The position numbers and the translations under genes were made by a program. The notes under the pieces are model-generated. The model saw nothing but the letters and a program-made list of their open reading frames with translations, did not search any database and had not been told where the DNA came from. From positions 30,361 to 78,579 of the forward strand of contig WELB01000327.1 of NCBI GenBank assembly GCA_009602725.1: a stretch of 48,219 nucleotides of DNA, written 5' to 3'. Below, piece by piece: positions 27,180 to 38,800 of this stretch. This DNA comes from Spirogloea muscicola. Its lineage: Eukaryota; Streptophyta; Zygnematophyceae; Spirogloeales; Spirogloeaceae. How positions within the stretch are numbered: position 1 is the stretch's first letter; every line of letters begins with the position of its first letter.

Positions 27180-28000
27180 GCCCCTCTGAGCTTTGTACAT
27201 TCCCTTTTCTAGGCTGGGCAATCACAGCCATCGCCCCCAAGTGGAAGACTCTTTTTTCTTCATGCAGCAGCGCTCAGCCCCTTTGGATGAGCTTACTTTT
27301 TGTACATTCCTTTTGGGCTGGCCTCACACAGCCATTGCCTTACATTGCATTCGCAGATAGGGCTTTTCTTTTCCCTTGTTTTCGGCATCTGTTGGAGCTC
27401 TTTGGATTTTGTCCATTCTTTTGCGGCTGGCTTCTGCCAGCCCCTCTTTTCTATCGGATCAGCGGCTCCTCACTCGTCACTACTGAGTGGTCCATCCTCC
27501 CCCTGTGCTGACATGACATCTTCAGGCCCCTCTGTAGCTGCTAAACGCTTGTCGGCCCCTCCGAACCCTTGTCAATCCTTTCTGGGCTGGCTTTTCAAAG
27601 CCCTTGCCCCCATTTGGAGTGCCACTTCTTGCTTCTATGAGCGAGCACCTTCTTCTTTTCTTTGTGTAGCCCCACTCTCAGCACTAGCGGTGGTGTTCCG
27701 TTCCGGCTCCCCAAATCTGGCCCGTCAGATGTGCATGTGCTCACTCGTGGGTACTGAAGCCCCCTTCCGCCAAACATCCACTCTGCTTCCTCAGCCCACC
27801 CTTAGCTTAGGACTAGCTTTGCTTTGTGCTTTGTGCTCCTTTCTTTGCCACTTTCGCTTTGGCCTGAACAGCGTATTGGCCTGATCTGGCCTCCCTACTC
27901 GTCGTTTCACGTAGCCCCAGCTTTTGCACTAGCTTTTGCCTGAACAATTTAATGGCGTGTAATGGCCACCCACACTCTCTTCATGTCATGCGCACCGCTT
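27180..28000 (+). repeat. Irregular array of GGGCTGGC elements and two further retroelement tails
   Basis: Four diverged units follow a shared pattern: GCCCCTyTGnA, about 10 bases, TTGTnCATTC, T-run, GGGCTGGC, 5-7 bases, CAGCC. They are near 27180, 27276, 27395 and 27555. At 27718-27757 another copy of the retroelement tail (SDVHVLTRGY, stop) is seen, followed at 27858 and 27936 by two copies of its 3' UTR mark GCCTGAACA and a final CATGCGCACCGCTTCTCTC near 27983. No host gene is supported here although open frames run through it. Confidence 0.55.
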
Positions 28001-28150
28001 CTCTCGCTGTGGCCGTGGGATCAGCGCCCGTCGCTGCGGCCTGGCCAGCCCGCGCCGCCATGACGCGCCTCCGCGGGCGCCGGTGCCCCTGCCCCCTGGG
28101 CCGCCGCCACCTCCCATGACCCCACCTCCGCCGCCGCGGCATCGGGCCCC

Positions 28151-31100
28151 ATGACCACCCCGGGCGCCCCCGGCGGCGGCCTGAGCCTGCTCTCGCCGCC
28201 TCCGGATGGCGCCGGTGCCATGCTTCAGCCCAAGCCCGAGCTGGATGGCGAGGTCGGGGAGGAGATGGTCGGGCTCCTGGAGGACACGCGCGTGGAGTTC
28301 CTCCCCGCAGGCACTCCCACCCCGCTTCACACCAAGCGCCCGCTTCACGCTCCTGTCGTGAAGGTGAGGTGCCCATGGCACCTGGCACGGTGACCTCAGT
28401 CAGCGGTGCACCGCATGTGCAACTGCAGCGCGGGACTTCAAGCCCGTCCGGCGAGATCGCTGTTGTCCAGAACAGAACCTCTATGCAGGGTTGACGGCCT
28501 AGCTGGGTGCTGCATTGCTGACAGCATGCTCAGCATTTGACCGTCCTCTTTGGAGGAGGTCCTAGACCATATCGATAGTCGGGTGCTCCTGAAACCAGAC
28601 TGGCAAGTCACCTTCCCAAACAGCCTGAGGCGAGGTCAGAGGTGCATCTTGAGGGGAAGACCGAGCACAGACCGAATGCGCCACAGTGCGACTGAGCCAG
28701 AGGCACCACGGTAGCACCTGGCTAAGTCAGCCGGTGACCTGTGGACGTTGTCTGCTCCTATGAACCAGGAAAGGCAGGAGCGGCATGAGAGGAAGCGCAA
28801 GGAGAGCCATGCAGAAGGCCCTGGAGCTACTGAGACATTCTGGTGGCTCTGGAAAGGCTCCCCTCACGCTGGGATCTTGTGCATTGGAGCCGCCTGTCTG
28901 TGCTACTCCTTCATGGGAGTGTTAGTGACCCTTGTTGCAGGTGCGTTGCCGAGGTGGGGCACAGGTTCATCTGCTGCATCTCACCTGCCGCTTGTTGTGC
29001 TGCGTCAGTATGTACTACTGGGTTTGCCTGAAAACATTGTCAGATACTTGAAAGTGCTGCGCAGCCCTTTGGATCCCTGGTCTTGTCTGCTTGCTACACG
29101 TCTTACCACTATATCCATTCACTTACAGCGACTCTAGAATAGAGCAATATACATATGGTGAAATGGTGCAGTGGCTGAAACTTGTGTTGCTAGCTTGTGC
29201 AGTCAATGAGATACCCACGCTTGAGGCAGTAGCTTTGCGATGTGCTGTGGGGTCGATTCTGGGGGCAACTGGCCTTAAAAAGCTGGGTCATCCTTTTCTC
29301 GGAACTCCCAGTCTGCGGCCTCTCCTACTTGCCCGAGCTGTGCTTGGCTTCTTGTCCATGACTACCTTCCTGTACAGGTAGGGCTAGGAAAAATTTCGCG
29401 GGCAGGGTGAGACAGGCCACTACTCCATGCAGTGCTGGTGCAAGACAATTGATGCTTGATTCCATGCACGAAAGCACCTCTGCTTGTAAATAGCGTATTG
29501 GTACAAACTTGTCCACTGAGCTTTCCTCAGATATCCTACTTGATAAGTAACTAATAACTGGTGTTGATCTCCATCTCCAGCCTTCACGGACTGAGTGGAG
29601 AGGACACCACTGTTCTCAGTCTACTGTCACCTATTCTTACTGCCGTAGTAGCACGAGCAGTGCTTCAGGAGAAATGGGGGATGGTTGACATGGCAGGTGA
29701 GCTAGGCCTGACACTGGCAAGGGGGTTATACCCAGTGATAGCATACTTGCGAGTAGTACGCGGCTTATATCATTGGCGTGGTGCTTACTATCTTATCTCG
29801 TTTGTGTAGCATGGCCATCAATCACAGCCCACTCTGATCCCTGTAGTCATTATTGTCACCGTCCACTAAGCGCTCACGTGTTCTCCACAGGTGCAGTGTT
29901 ATGTTTCTTTGGGACCATCTTTGTGATGCAGCCAATTTCGCTGTTCAGAGGTGTACTTTTCTTTCTTGACCAAGTTTGCATTCAATTGTGGGCTGCACTT
30001 GTACTGTTGTCTGATCCAGCAGAGCCCACAGGCTTGTATTATACTGCTTGAAGCTTAGGAGCGCCTGGCGGGCATAACAGTCTGCCGATGCAAGAGCTAG
30101 GGGTTCAAGGTGTTGTCCAGCTTTACTCTTGTTTCAGGAAGGGGACTGAAGGCCCTGCTCGGTGTAAGCAAGACGGAAGGCATCATTGCAGCTGCCATGG
30201 CTCTTGTGTCAGCTCTTCTTGCAGCTGGCACAAACTGCACATTGCGAGCCCTTGGCAAGAGCGGAGAGCCCCCCCTGTGAGGCCTTCGAGAGCTGTGTCA
30301 CCTCCCTTGAGGGGTTCAAGTCTTGCAGCGATGACTGCAACGCAGTTTGCTTGTAAATGCCTATTCATATGCTCTGATGTCTGCAGTGGTGCGCCTCCAA
30401 TGGCAGCTGCTGTGTGCTGACGAGCCTGCTGACGAGCCTGAGCTGGCTCTATGATTCTCAGTATGAGCGTCTTCGCCTTTGCTGTGTTCTCGTGTCCTGC
30501 AGCTTTAGTCTGTCTACTGCTCTTTCAGGTACTTCATCACCATCTCCAGGAGTTCTCAACCCGTGTCTTTGCATCAGCACGGCACAGTAGAAAGATGCTT
30601 CATGTCTGCTTTCTGGCTCTGCAACTTGCCTTCCTTCGCTACTGGGGCAACAGCTGAGTATTGTTGGGCATGTGCCTGCAGAGGGTTGTGGTCCCGTCAT
30701 TCTCTGAATCTCTGGGTATGCTTGTGGTCGGCGCCGTAGCCTTCGCGGCTCAGGTCTACTGTCATGCTTTTTTCACATGAATCATCTAGTACTGCAGCTA
30801 TCCATTTCTTAGGGTTATAGGTGCGCAGTCCACGATAATTCGTAGGAATGCTGTGTGATACATGCAGTGACTCCATCAGCTGACGTCATGCCTGCTATCT
30901 TTGGGAATAGGAAATGGTGTGAAGCAGCTTGCAATTTTTTGGAATCAGTCAGTCATTGTAATCCTGTCCAATCACGCAGTAAGCTCCAGTGCGCGACTTT
31001 TTGAGATGCATCTGCGTGTGGTGCTCAGCCGCCATCTCTTTGCTGGTGCAACGGCAGGTCCTTCTTGCGCGCGGGTTGCAACTTGAGAAGGCCGCTAGTG

Positions 31101-31475
31101 CTACTGTTTTCCAGTACCTAATGGTAAGCACAGCAGTGAGGTGTTTACAAGATGTCGTTACCTATTCTTGTGGCTCAAAGGGAGCTCGAGCTTTTGAGCC
31201 TGCCGTTGACCTGGAGCTCAAGTATCAGCCACCATTCGCCTCTGTGTAGCGCTAGCAGTCTATGCTTTCGTGATGGCGGTTGCAACTGAGGACTGCGCAC
31301 TCACGTACTCTTTGCGCCCCTTGGCTGCCAGGTTCCCTTCTCTTTCCTCTTGACCCTGCCACTAGACCTCGGGCGCTTGACGAGCTACAGAGCGAGTGGC
31401 CTGGCTGTCATCCTGCTCACGCTGAGCTTTGTCGCGTACGGCCGCGTGGAGAACGGCGTGGAGTCACGGGTGTGA
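28151..31475 (+). CDS. EamA-type drug/metabolite transporter (SLC35G-like), 10 exons, 407 aa
   Basis: Predicted multi-span membrane carrier of the drug/metabolite transporter superfamily; substrate unknown. Exons: 28151-28363, 28769-28940, 29203-29377, 29581-29696, 29891-29950, 30138-30276, 30462-30528, 30682-30753, 31058-31123, 31332-31475; 1224 nt, all phases consistent. After a hydrophilic N-terminus of about 100 residues there are some ten hydrophobic segments in two EamA-like halves: GILCIGAACLCYSFMGVLV, then the ALRC motif and LLLARAVLGFLSMTTFLY, then DTTVLSLLSPILTAVVARAV with the family's Glu-x-Trp (QEKWGMVD), then a second half starting EGIIAAAMALVSALLAAGTN and ending LTLSFVAYGRVENG. 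Start chosen at the first in-frame ATG after a GC-rich leader. The gene lies between the arms of the 248-bp inverted repeat. Confidence 0.85.
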
Positions 31476-32373
31476 GCCCCTGGCGTGTCGCTTGTTCTAT
31501 CAGCCTGTTTGGGCGGCGCATGAAGTGGCAGACGGGCTGTCCGACCCAGCAGTACTGACAACCAGTTGGGTCCGGGCCAAGAGAGGGGAGGCCAACCTAG
31601 CCGAGCTGCTCGGTTGCGGGGAGAAGTGGCAGGAGCAAGTGGTGCTCCAAGTGGTGTCTCGTTGCGCCGGTGCCTGGCGAGCGGCGCAGGAGGATGATGG
31701 GGCGTTCTCTCCCCGGCATGCACTGCGGGTGGTGGCGGGGGGGAAGGGATGGCCAGGCAGCAGGGCGAGGCTGGAAGAGAAGGAGTGTGTAGCAAGCGAG
31801 GGAGGGGAGGCAAGGCGTGCACTATGCATTGAGGGAAAGGACTGTTGTGTATTGGAAAAAATTGGAAGGCCAAAGTGGCCAAGTACAGCGGCAAACCCAT
31901 CTGATGACGTACTTTGAGCACTGCAGAATGACCCGCTCAGTAGGCGCGGGTCAGGACACGAAGGTGGCTAATCGATGCCTGAATGCTGGATGGCAATTCC
32001 CAAGCCCTTCTGCCACCAGCTAAGGGAACGTAAATGCGTGTGTATAAAGAGATGGGGAGGCCATGTGTGGCCTCCCCAGTACAAAGGGGGTTCGAGCCGA
32101 GCCGGTGCGCTGCTCCGGCGGGAAGAGTAGCAGGAGGGGCCGGGGGCTGCAACAAGCCAAGCAAGTGCAGATGACGGGGCCGCTCAGTCCGAACGGCCAG
32201 GCAGGCGAGGGCCCAGGAGAAGGCGAAGGCGGGCGGTGCGCATGACTGCAGGAGAGGCAGATGCGAGCCACTGCACTGTTCAGGCAGGAGCTGGTGCCAA
32301 ACGTGGGGCCAAGTGGAACGAAGTGCAATGGCCCCAGCGTTGCGCACTTTCGGTATCAGCAGCCGCGCTCTTG
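31476..32373. other. Intergenic region between transporter and right inverted-repeat arm
   Basis: The first 450 bases are purine-rich on the plus strand with no recognisable gene; open frames occur on both strands but lack family features. From about 31920 the sequence is retroelement-derived (copy F, minus strand). Nothing else stands out. Confidence 0.5.
31937..32110 (-). mobile_element. LINE-like retrotransposon tail, copy F (minus)
   Basis: The minus-strand frame ends LPSSIQASISHLRVLTRAY with stop at 31937, aligning with LPSGIRASLSDLYVLTRGY of copy C. Just 5' of it, the segment AGAGATGGGGAGGCCATGTGTGG at about 32049-32071 (plus) matches the reverse complement of copy C's 3' UTR. That order is rearranged relative to copy C, so this is a scrambled or nested copy. 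Confidence 0.5.
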
Positions 32374-32622
32374 TGGCTCTTCATCAACGTGCAGGGCGCG
32401 CTCTAAGTCAGGCCTCCGGCTTTCGTGGCGGCGCTCCAGCTCCCCAAGTTAGCTTGTCAGATTTGTTTGTGCTCACCCGTGGGTACTAATGTCATCTTAG
32501 GTACCTTAGATTAGGTCTCCGTATTATGTAGCATTGTTTAGTCTGCACTCGACTCTGCCTGAACAATGTATTGGCTTGAATTGGCCTCCCTTTCAATTCA
32601 TGCGCCCCGCGCGCCTTCTCTC
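32340..32622 (+). mobile_element. LINE-like retrotransposon tail, copy G; right arm (32374-32622) of the inverted repeat
   Basis: Plus-strand coding tail ALHQRAGRALSQASGFRGG, then SLSDLFVLTRGY-equivalent with stop at 32489, then 3' UTR through CATGCGCCCCGCGCGCCTTC to 32622. Near-identical to the left arm apart from one base. The sequence 5' of 32374 still aligns weakly with copy D (R-A-L-V-A-L-H-Q-R against Q-A-L-A-L-H-Q-R), so the high-identity block starts inside a shared coding sequence rather than at an element end. Confidence 0.6.
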
Positions 32623-32644
32623 TTGTGCGGCCCGAAAGCCGACT

Positions 32645-32705
32645 GAAGAAGAAGTGGCACTCCCAATGGGGGCAAGGGCTGCGAAAAGCCAGCCCAAAAA
32701 GAAAG
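32645..32705 (-). repeat. GGGCTGGC element upstream of PATROL1-like gene
   Basis: On the minus strand TTTTTGGGCTGGC is followed by TTTTCGCAGCCC, TTGCCCCCATTGGGAGTGCC and ACTTCTTCTTC. The same order occurs on the plus strand at 27586-27640 (GGGCTGGCTTTTCAAAGCCC, TTGCCCCCATTTGGAGTGCC). Unlike the other copies it points away from the nearest gene. Confidence 0.6.
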
Positions 32706-32819
32706 CCGACTGGGCCAGCTCCTCGACGCTGCGAGGCTGGCTGCCCAGGCCCCGGGCGGGAGAGAAGGCTGGGCCGGCCCGCCGCGCCCCCGGGCCCGGG
32801 CCCCGCCCGCCCGCCCGCC

Positions 32820-35800
32820 ATGGCCGCNCGCCGCGCGTCGCCTCCCTCGCCTCGCCCCCCATTGCCCTCCCATTGCAGCACCTGCCTCTCTCTTGCCCGG
32901 GGTCCCGCTCCGTTGGCGCAGCTTCCCGCCGCTTCGGAATGCCAGGCTGCCCCTCGCCGCCGCTCCCCGCGCCGCCGCAGCCTGACCAAAGGCGACGCAC
33001 GGCGCGTGCAGGGCCGTGGATGCCGCGGCGGCGCAGCAGTTCCGGCGGGACAGGCGGGAGCTGCTCAGCTTCCTCCTCTCCGCCAGCGTGCTCAAGAAGG
33101 TGGTGATGCCGCCCGGCGCGGTGGCGCTGGAGGACGTGGACCTGGACCAGGTCAGCGTCGACCACGTCCTCGACTGCGCCAAGAAGGGTGAGCCGGAGGC
33201 CCTTGCCGCCGCCGCCCTCGACGGCCTGCGCACGGCACAGTGGCCGAAGGATCTCGGCCAGGCCCTCCTGCCGCAACCGAAACGAGTGATGCTATACCCC
33301 GGTGACGGTGGTGGCGGCACCTCCGCCGAATGCCAGCTCGTCGGCACCGCACCAGACCCGGCTGAGCTGCTGACAGCCGGTCCACGCCGGCATGGCCATG
33401 CAGGAGCTGCCTTGGACCTCGCACATGCGATCAAGCGGTACCACGAAGACCTGCGCGCGCCCCCCCGGGTGAGGCAGCTGGCGCCTCCCAAGCCCCTCAT
33501 CAGCTGCTGGTTTGCAAGAAGGGCGGGCCTACGCTGACCAGTGCAAGCTGCTGCAGGCCGGCCAAGGCTTGTCCGAGGTCTTCTTCCTGGTCACTGCCCC
33601 GGAGCTGTCGGGCGATCCGCCAAGAAGGGCCCCTCCACCTGTCGAGGTGGATGAGACTCCGCCGCAGTCCTTCAAGTCCTTTTCGAGGGCCTCGGCGCTC
33701 TCCACGCCGACAAGAATATCTGGGGACGACTTGTACGACGACGGGTTCGAAGACGAAGAGGGCGACGAGAGAGATGGACCTCGGCGAACTTTCTCGGATG
33801 CCAGTGACCTCGCGCTCCTTCTCCCACCACTGCCGACAGGTCAGCACGGCCGATGTCCAGCTGTCCAACACACAAGCATCGACAGTTGTCAAATGCTCTT
33901 GCTCGCTGGCGGTCCGGGCCTCAGAAGCTGAGCTGATGCACACAACCTGGTCTCTCCTCATGGGCAGGGCTGTCGAACGACGATTTGCGAGAAACGGGCT
34001 ATGAGATCCTGCTGGCTGCTGTCGGTTCCTCAGGGTACAGAACATGGCGAGCTTTACAGCTGAATGAAGGTTGATGCCTTGACGGTGCTTGATCTGCATT
34101 GGACACACCCGCTGCTGAGCCGGCAAGCTGCTGACGGCATGCAATCTGCCTCGCCAGGGCGCTTGCTGTGCCTGTACCTCAGGAGGAGAGGCCCAAGGAG
34201 GATAAGAAGAAGCTGATGCGAAGGTTCAGCCGGTCTCGTAGCTCCAAGGACAACAAAGCAGGGCTGCCTTCTTCTGTTGCCAGAGTCCATGGCCTGGCTG
34301 GCATCTTGGAGACCATCAGACTGCAACTTGAGGTGGAATACTGCGACCATCAAAGTCCCAGTCAATAGTTCCTTGAGTGCGCAGGTCTGATGTTGAAAGT
34401 GGTAGACAGCTAGACCGGGTGATTGAAGAACAGCAGTGACCTCGTGAACCCCTCGGGCAGACACATGATTGTTTTATCCTTGCAGATTGCAGACTCCAGT
34501 GATCGAAGGACCAGGACTGCCCTCCTCCACGCGGCTGGTAGTCGCGGTGGAAGACACATGGACACTTTGCTCTTACCTTTGGAACTACTGGCAGCAGTTC
34601 CCCCCACTGCGTTTGCCGATAGGAAGTCATATGTGTCCTGGGAGAAGCGAATGGTGAGTTTGACTTCCTACAGCGTCTGTCACCCTTCTTCATTTGCTGA
34701 TCAGTGTCCAAATGCGCTGCACACACGAGACAGAAGGTGCAAGAAGGGTGCGTAAAAGGTCCAGGTGTCCTTTGTGATTGATGACATCCTCTATGTGGGG
34801 TGGGGTGTTCACAGTTGAGGCTTCTGGAAGAGGGCCTTCTCAACCACCCCGTGGTGCAACTGGAGCATAGCAACCCTCTGGCCTCTGACCTTCGCAGACT
34901 CATCCAGAAGATAGAAGACGCCGAGGTAGGCAGGGCACGAGATAGGGACATGCAATGATTGCATGCCCACCTCTACTTGTTTGCCGCAAGCTGTGTGTGC
35001 AAGAAGTTGTCATGCTTGCTTGCATTTCAATTCTTGTCAGTTGTGGCTAGGCTCGCCAGATGACAAGCTTGCCAAGCTGATAGAGCTGCCCGTCACTTGC
35101 TCAGAGCATGCCCTCTCCAGCTGGACCTGCTCAGCAAGCCGAGGCAATCCGAGCAATGCGAGATGTGGGCCAGGCACTTGCTGAAAGGGCAGGCCGTGGT
35201 GATGAGACAGGGGAAGTTTGCCACTGGGCTGATGGTTATCACTTGAACGTTCTTATATACCAGCAACTGCTGCTGTGCTGCTTCGATCTAGCTGATGATA
35301 CTCGTTGAGGTAAGCATGCCTGTAGTGCGTGTATCACATCACTTGCAACATCACATTTACAGCTCTATCACATGATTTCGCTTGAGCAGTGATTCCCTTC
35401 TCTTGCTGGGGGTTGAAGAAAGCCGTTCTGCTTTGCCCTTTGCAGGAAGTGGAGGAGATACAGGACACACTGAAACAGACGTGGCACATCCTTGGCATCA
35501 CCACTGTGATGCATGACAGCATGTGGTTTTGGGTCTTGTTTAGACAGGTCACTTGCTGCTTGAAGCCCTCACTCACATTGAAGCAGTTGCTGTCTGGATA
35601 GTCCCACCGCCACCTGCCCATGGACACGCTTGCCTTGTCCTCGCTGATGGGTATATATTTTGCTGATAGCTGTAGGAGCAAACAAGGCTTTCCTACTATG
35701 TGAAGAAGCTCTGACAGTAACATTGCTGTGGGTGCAGTATGTGTTGACAGGAGAGGACCATCTACTAGAGCTTGCCATGTCGCAGCTGAAGCGCATTCCG

Positions 35801-38800
35801 TCACAAGGCCAGCGCAGCGTGCAGGAGCTTAAGCACATGCATTTACTAGTGTCAGTGATAGAGGACTCCAGGGCCTCACGAGAGTTCACTATGATCCAGT
35901 CCATCCTCTCTCCCGTGAAGGAGTGGGCTGACAAGCGCCTGCTCGACTATCATACCTACTTTCCTGAGGTCAGATGCGCTGTTGCTGCCTCTTGTGCCGA
36001 CTATCACGCTATATACTGTTTTGTGGCCTGTATGTACGTTGTTGCCAACTTGTTAGTCACTCGTCATGATGCCCATTGGGCTATGGCTGTCAGCTGAGCA
36101 TGAAATCTCTTCTGATATGGCAGGGTGGTCAGGGCAAGATGGACAGCCTGCTCACACTTGCTGTGATAACTGGCCGACTTCTTGCAGACGAGGACGATCA
36201 TGTTGGGGTAAGTGCCGTCCACTTGCGTGCATATCTGGATAGAGTGCTAAGGGCTGCTGGAGCTGGGTAATCATGCCCTACAGCTTCTGCTGACCTGCCA
36301 ATGAATCTGCCAATCAGGTCGGTCGTATCTCTACCGTGGCAGAAAAAGCAGCCGTCTCACAGCAAGTGGAACAGTATGTCTCGTCATCCGTTCGAGCTGC
36401 GTATGACAGGGTATGCAGTCACTCTTTGCTGTATGGCATACGGATAATGTGTCGGAAATGCTTCCCAAGTGCTGAAAAAGGCATGGATGGTTGTGACTTT
36501 CTGCTCGTGATTAGTGCCGCGCTGACATAGGGCTTGCACGTGTTGAGTTACTTCAGATGTTGACAACCAACATGAAGGCTGAGGCTCAACAAGGTGGATA
36601 CCATTTAGCCGTTCTCGCGACAGAGATACAGATGCTTGCAAAGCGCGATGTGCAATCCTACGCCCCAGTTTTTGCCAGATATAATTCGTCAGCCGTCGGC
36701 ATCACAGCCAGTATCCTTCACCAACTTTATCATCGAGAACTGGTGCTTAAATTCTCCTGAACAACTCAACAGTGCAGGCTCCCTTGTGCATGACATGTAA
36801 ATGTTTTACATCGTTTTCCTGCCACAGGGTTGACATAGGTGTATGTATGACGATTCTTGAAATGGAGTAATGTAGGCTGCGGGCTTCGAAGAAGTCATTG
36901 TCCTGGTCATGCAAGCACGTTGACTTCTGACACCCCATCTCTCTGCAGGCGCCATTTGTGAAGGGTGTCACTCATCTCACTGAGGAAGTCGAAGCTGTCT
37001 TGCCGGCAGCTGACAGGCTGGACAATTATCTGCGACACGTGGTGTCAGACTTGCCTGACACTGGAAGTGAATCTTCGCTCGGACAATCCGAGAAGATGGT
37101 GTCGTACGAGGTAAGCATCTATCATTCACTTCAAGCAATCTACACAATTGAAAGGATGGAGCCTCCATCACAGAACGAGATGCCATGGTATGCCACTGCT
37201 CAGCCCAAGGGCGTGCTTTGCCGCGGTCTGTCTTCCTTCTGGCTAGCCACTCCTTACATGCTCAATCTAGAAATGCAGGTGGCAACGGTGTCCGGCACGC
37301 TTGTGATGCGATGGATCAACAATCAATTGTCCAAGATCAACGAATGGATTGATCGGGCATTGTTTTCAGAGGTGACATTTGCAACTTGAGGCAAGATCCT
37401 AGCAAGGTTGTTCCCTCAGAGAATAGCTATAGGCACTTTCTTTGTCACAATGTTGAAGGGTATGTCGCTTAGGACTTGAATGTATACCAGCTCTGAGCAG
37501 ATGACTGCTTCCATTCTGCAGTGCGTGCTCATGTCACTTGCTACGTTTGTGTTGATGATAGAGCTGGGAAGCTGTATCACCACAACAGCGCTATGGTCCA
37601 TCTGTGGTAGAAGTCTTCAGAATAATAGAGGAAGTAAGCTCTTCCCTCAACTCCTTGAAGCTCATGGATGATTTAGTCAGATTGTTTATGTTCCTAATCT
37701 CCATGACAGAAATTGAGGAAGTTTCACTAGCTATTGGCCTGTTTCTGGCCCAGACTCTGGACCAATTTTTTGCGCTCAAACTTCCACTCAGAATGAATCT
37801 TCTAAAAGCGCTGAGCAGTGGCATCGATAATGCCCTGCAAATCTACTGCACTCGTATTTCTTCACAGCTTGGTAAGGTCACCACGGGCAAGCACAACCAC
37901 CATCCCACTTGTGACGTCTCCAATCTAATATGGGTGATAGTGCATGATATGGAGAGCAGACGTGCTTCTGTTCGCATTATTGACCCCATAGTGCTCATTG
38001 CAAACACCTGGCTTCTCTGCAAATAGACAGTGCCTATTGCCGTGGGTACGCTGTGCGAAAGGCATACGTTGACGACAAATGGTGGAAATGTTTTGTAGGT
38101 TCAAAGGAGGACTTGATACCCCCTGATGCACCCCTCACGCGCTTCAAGAAGGACGTTGCAGCAAAAGTGGCACTGACTGCAGCCAAGAAAGGCCGTGATC
38201 CTCGACTGCCTGACGAGCAGAGGACCGCCCAGATCAATGCTCTGACCGTTCCCAATCTGTGTATCCGCCTCAACACCCTTCATGTGAGTCCGCGTGCACG
38301 TAGGGAGTCAAGCGCTAACACCTGCCATCAATTTGCTTCTCCAAGATGGAGATTTGGATGTCTCATGCAGTGGTCACGTGCACCGCAGTATGTTCTTGGC
38401 CAAGTACAAAGGCTGGAAGATAGTATGCAAAACCGTTGGGCTCAACTGCGGCCTCAAGAGGAACGTCCACAAGCAAATGGTAAGGTTAACCAAGACCGTC
38501 TCCGCCATCCCCCTTCCCAACCCCAACCCCCTCCCCAAGTCATTCGCCACCAGCTGCACTCCAGTATCTGTTGTTTGTAGCATGTTGTGCCGCCTAGCTT
38601 CACACAGAAGTAGGCGGCACTTCTTTAGGTAGGGAAGGCAACACCTTGACTTGCTGTACAGCTCATGAGTTGTCCACGCATGACGGATGATACCTATCAT
38701 GAGGTGCTGCTCTCGCCATGTCGCAAAGGCTGCAGACACGCCAAAGACTGATGACGAATATCATCCCACTTACCTCACAAGCTATCCTAAACCCTTTCCA

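Noticed and set aside
26999-27884. Open plus-strand frames with repeated FWAGL-type peptides
   Set aside because: The repeated peptide comes from reading the GGGCTGGC DNA element, and there is no start context, splice structure or homology.
32492-33500. Long overlapping minus-strand frames opposite PATROL1 exon 1
   Set aside because: They are antisense to well-supported coding sequence and inverted-repeat DNA, with Arg/Gly-rich composition typical of high-GC shadows.
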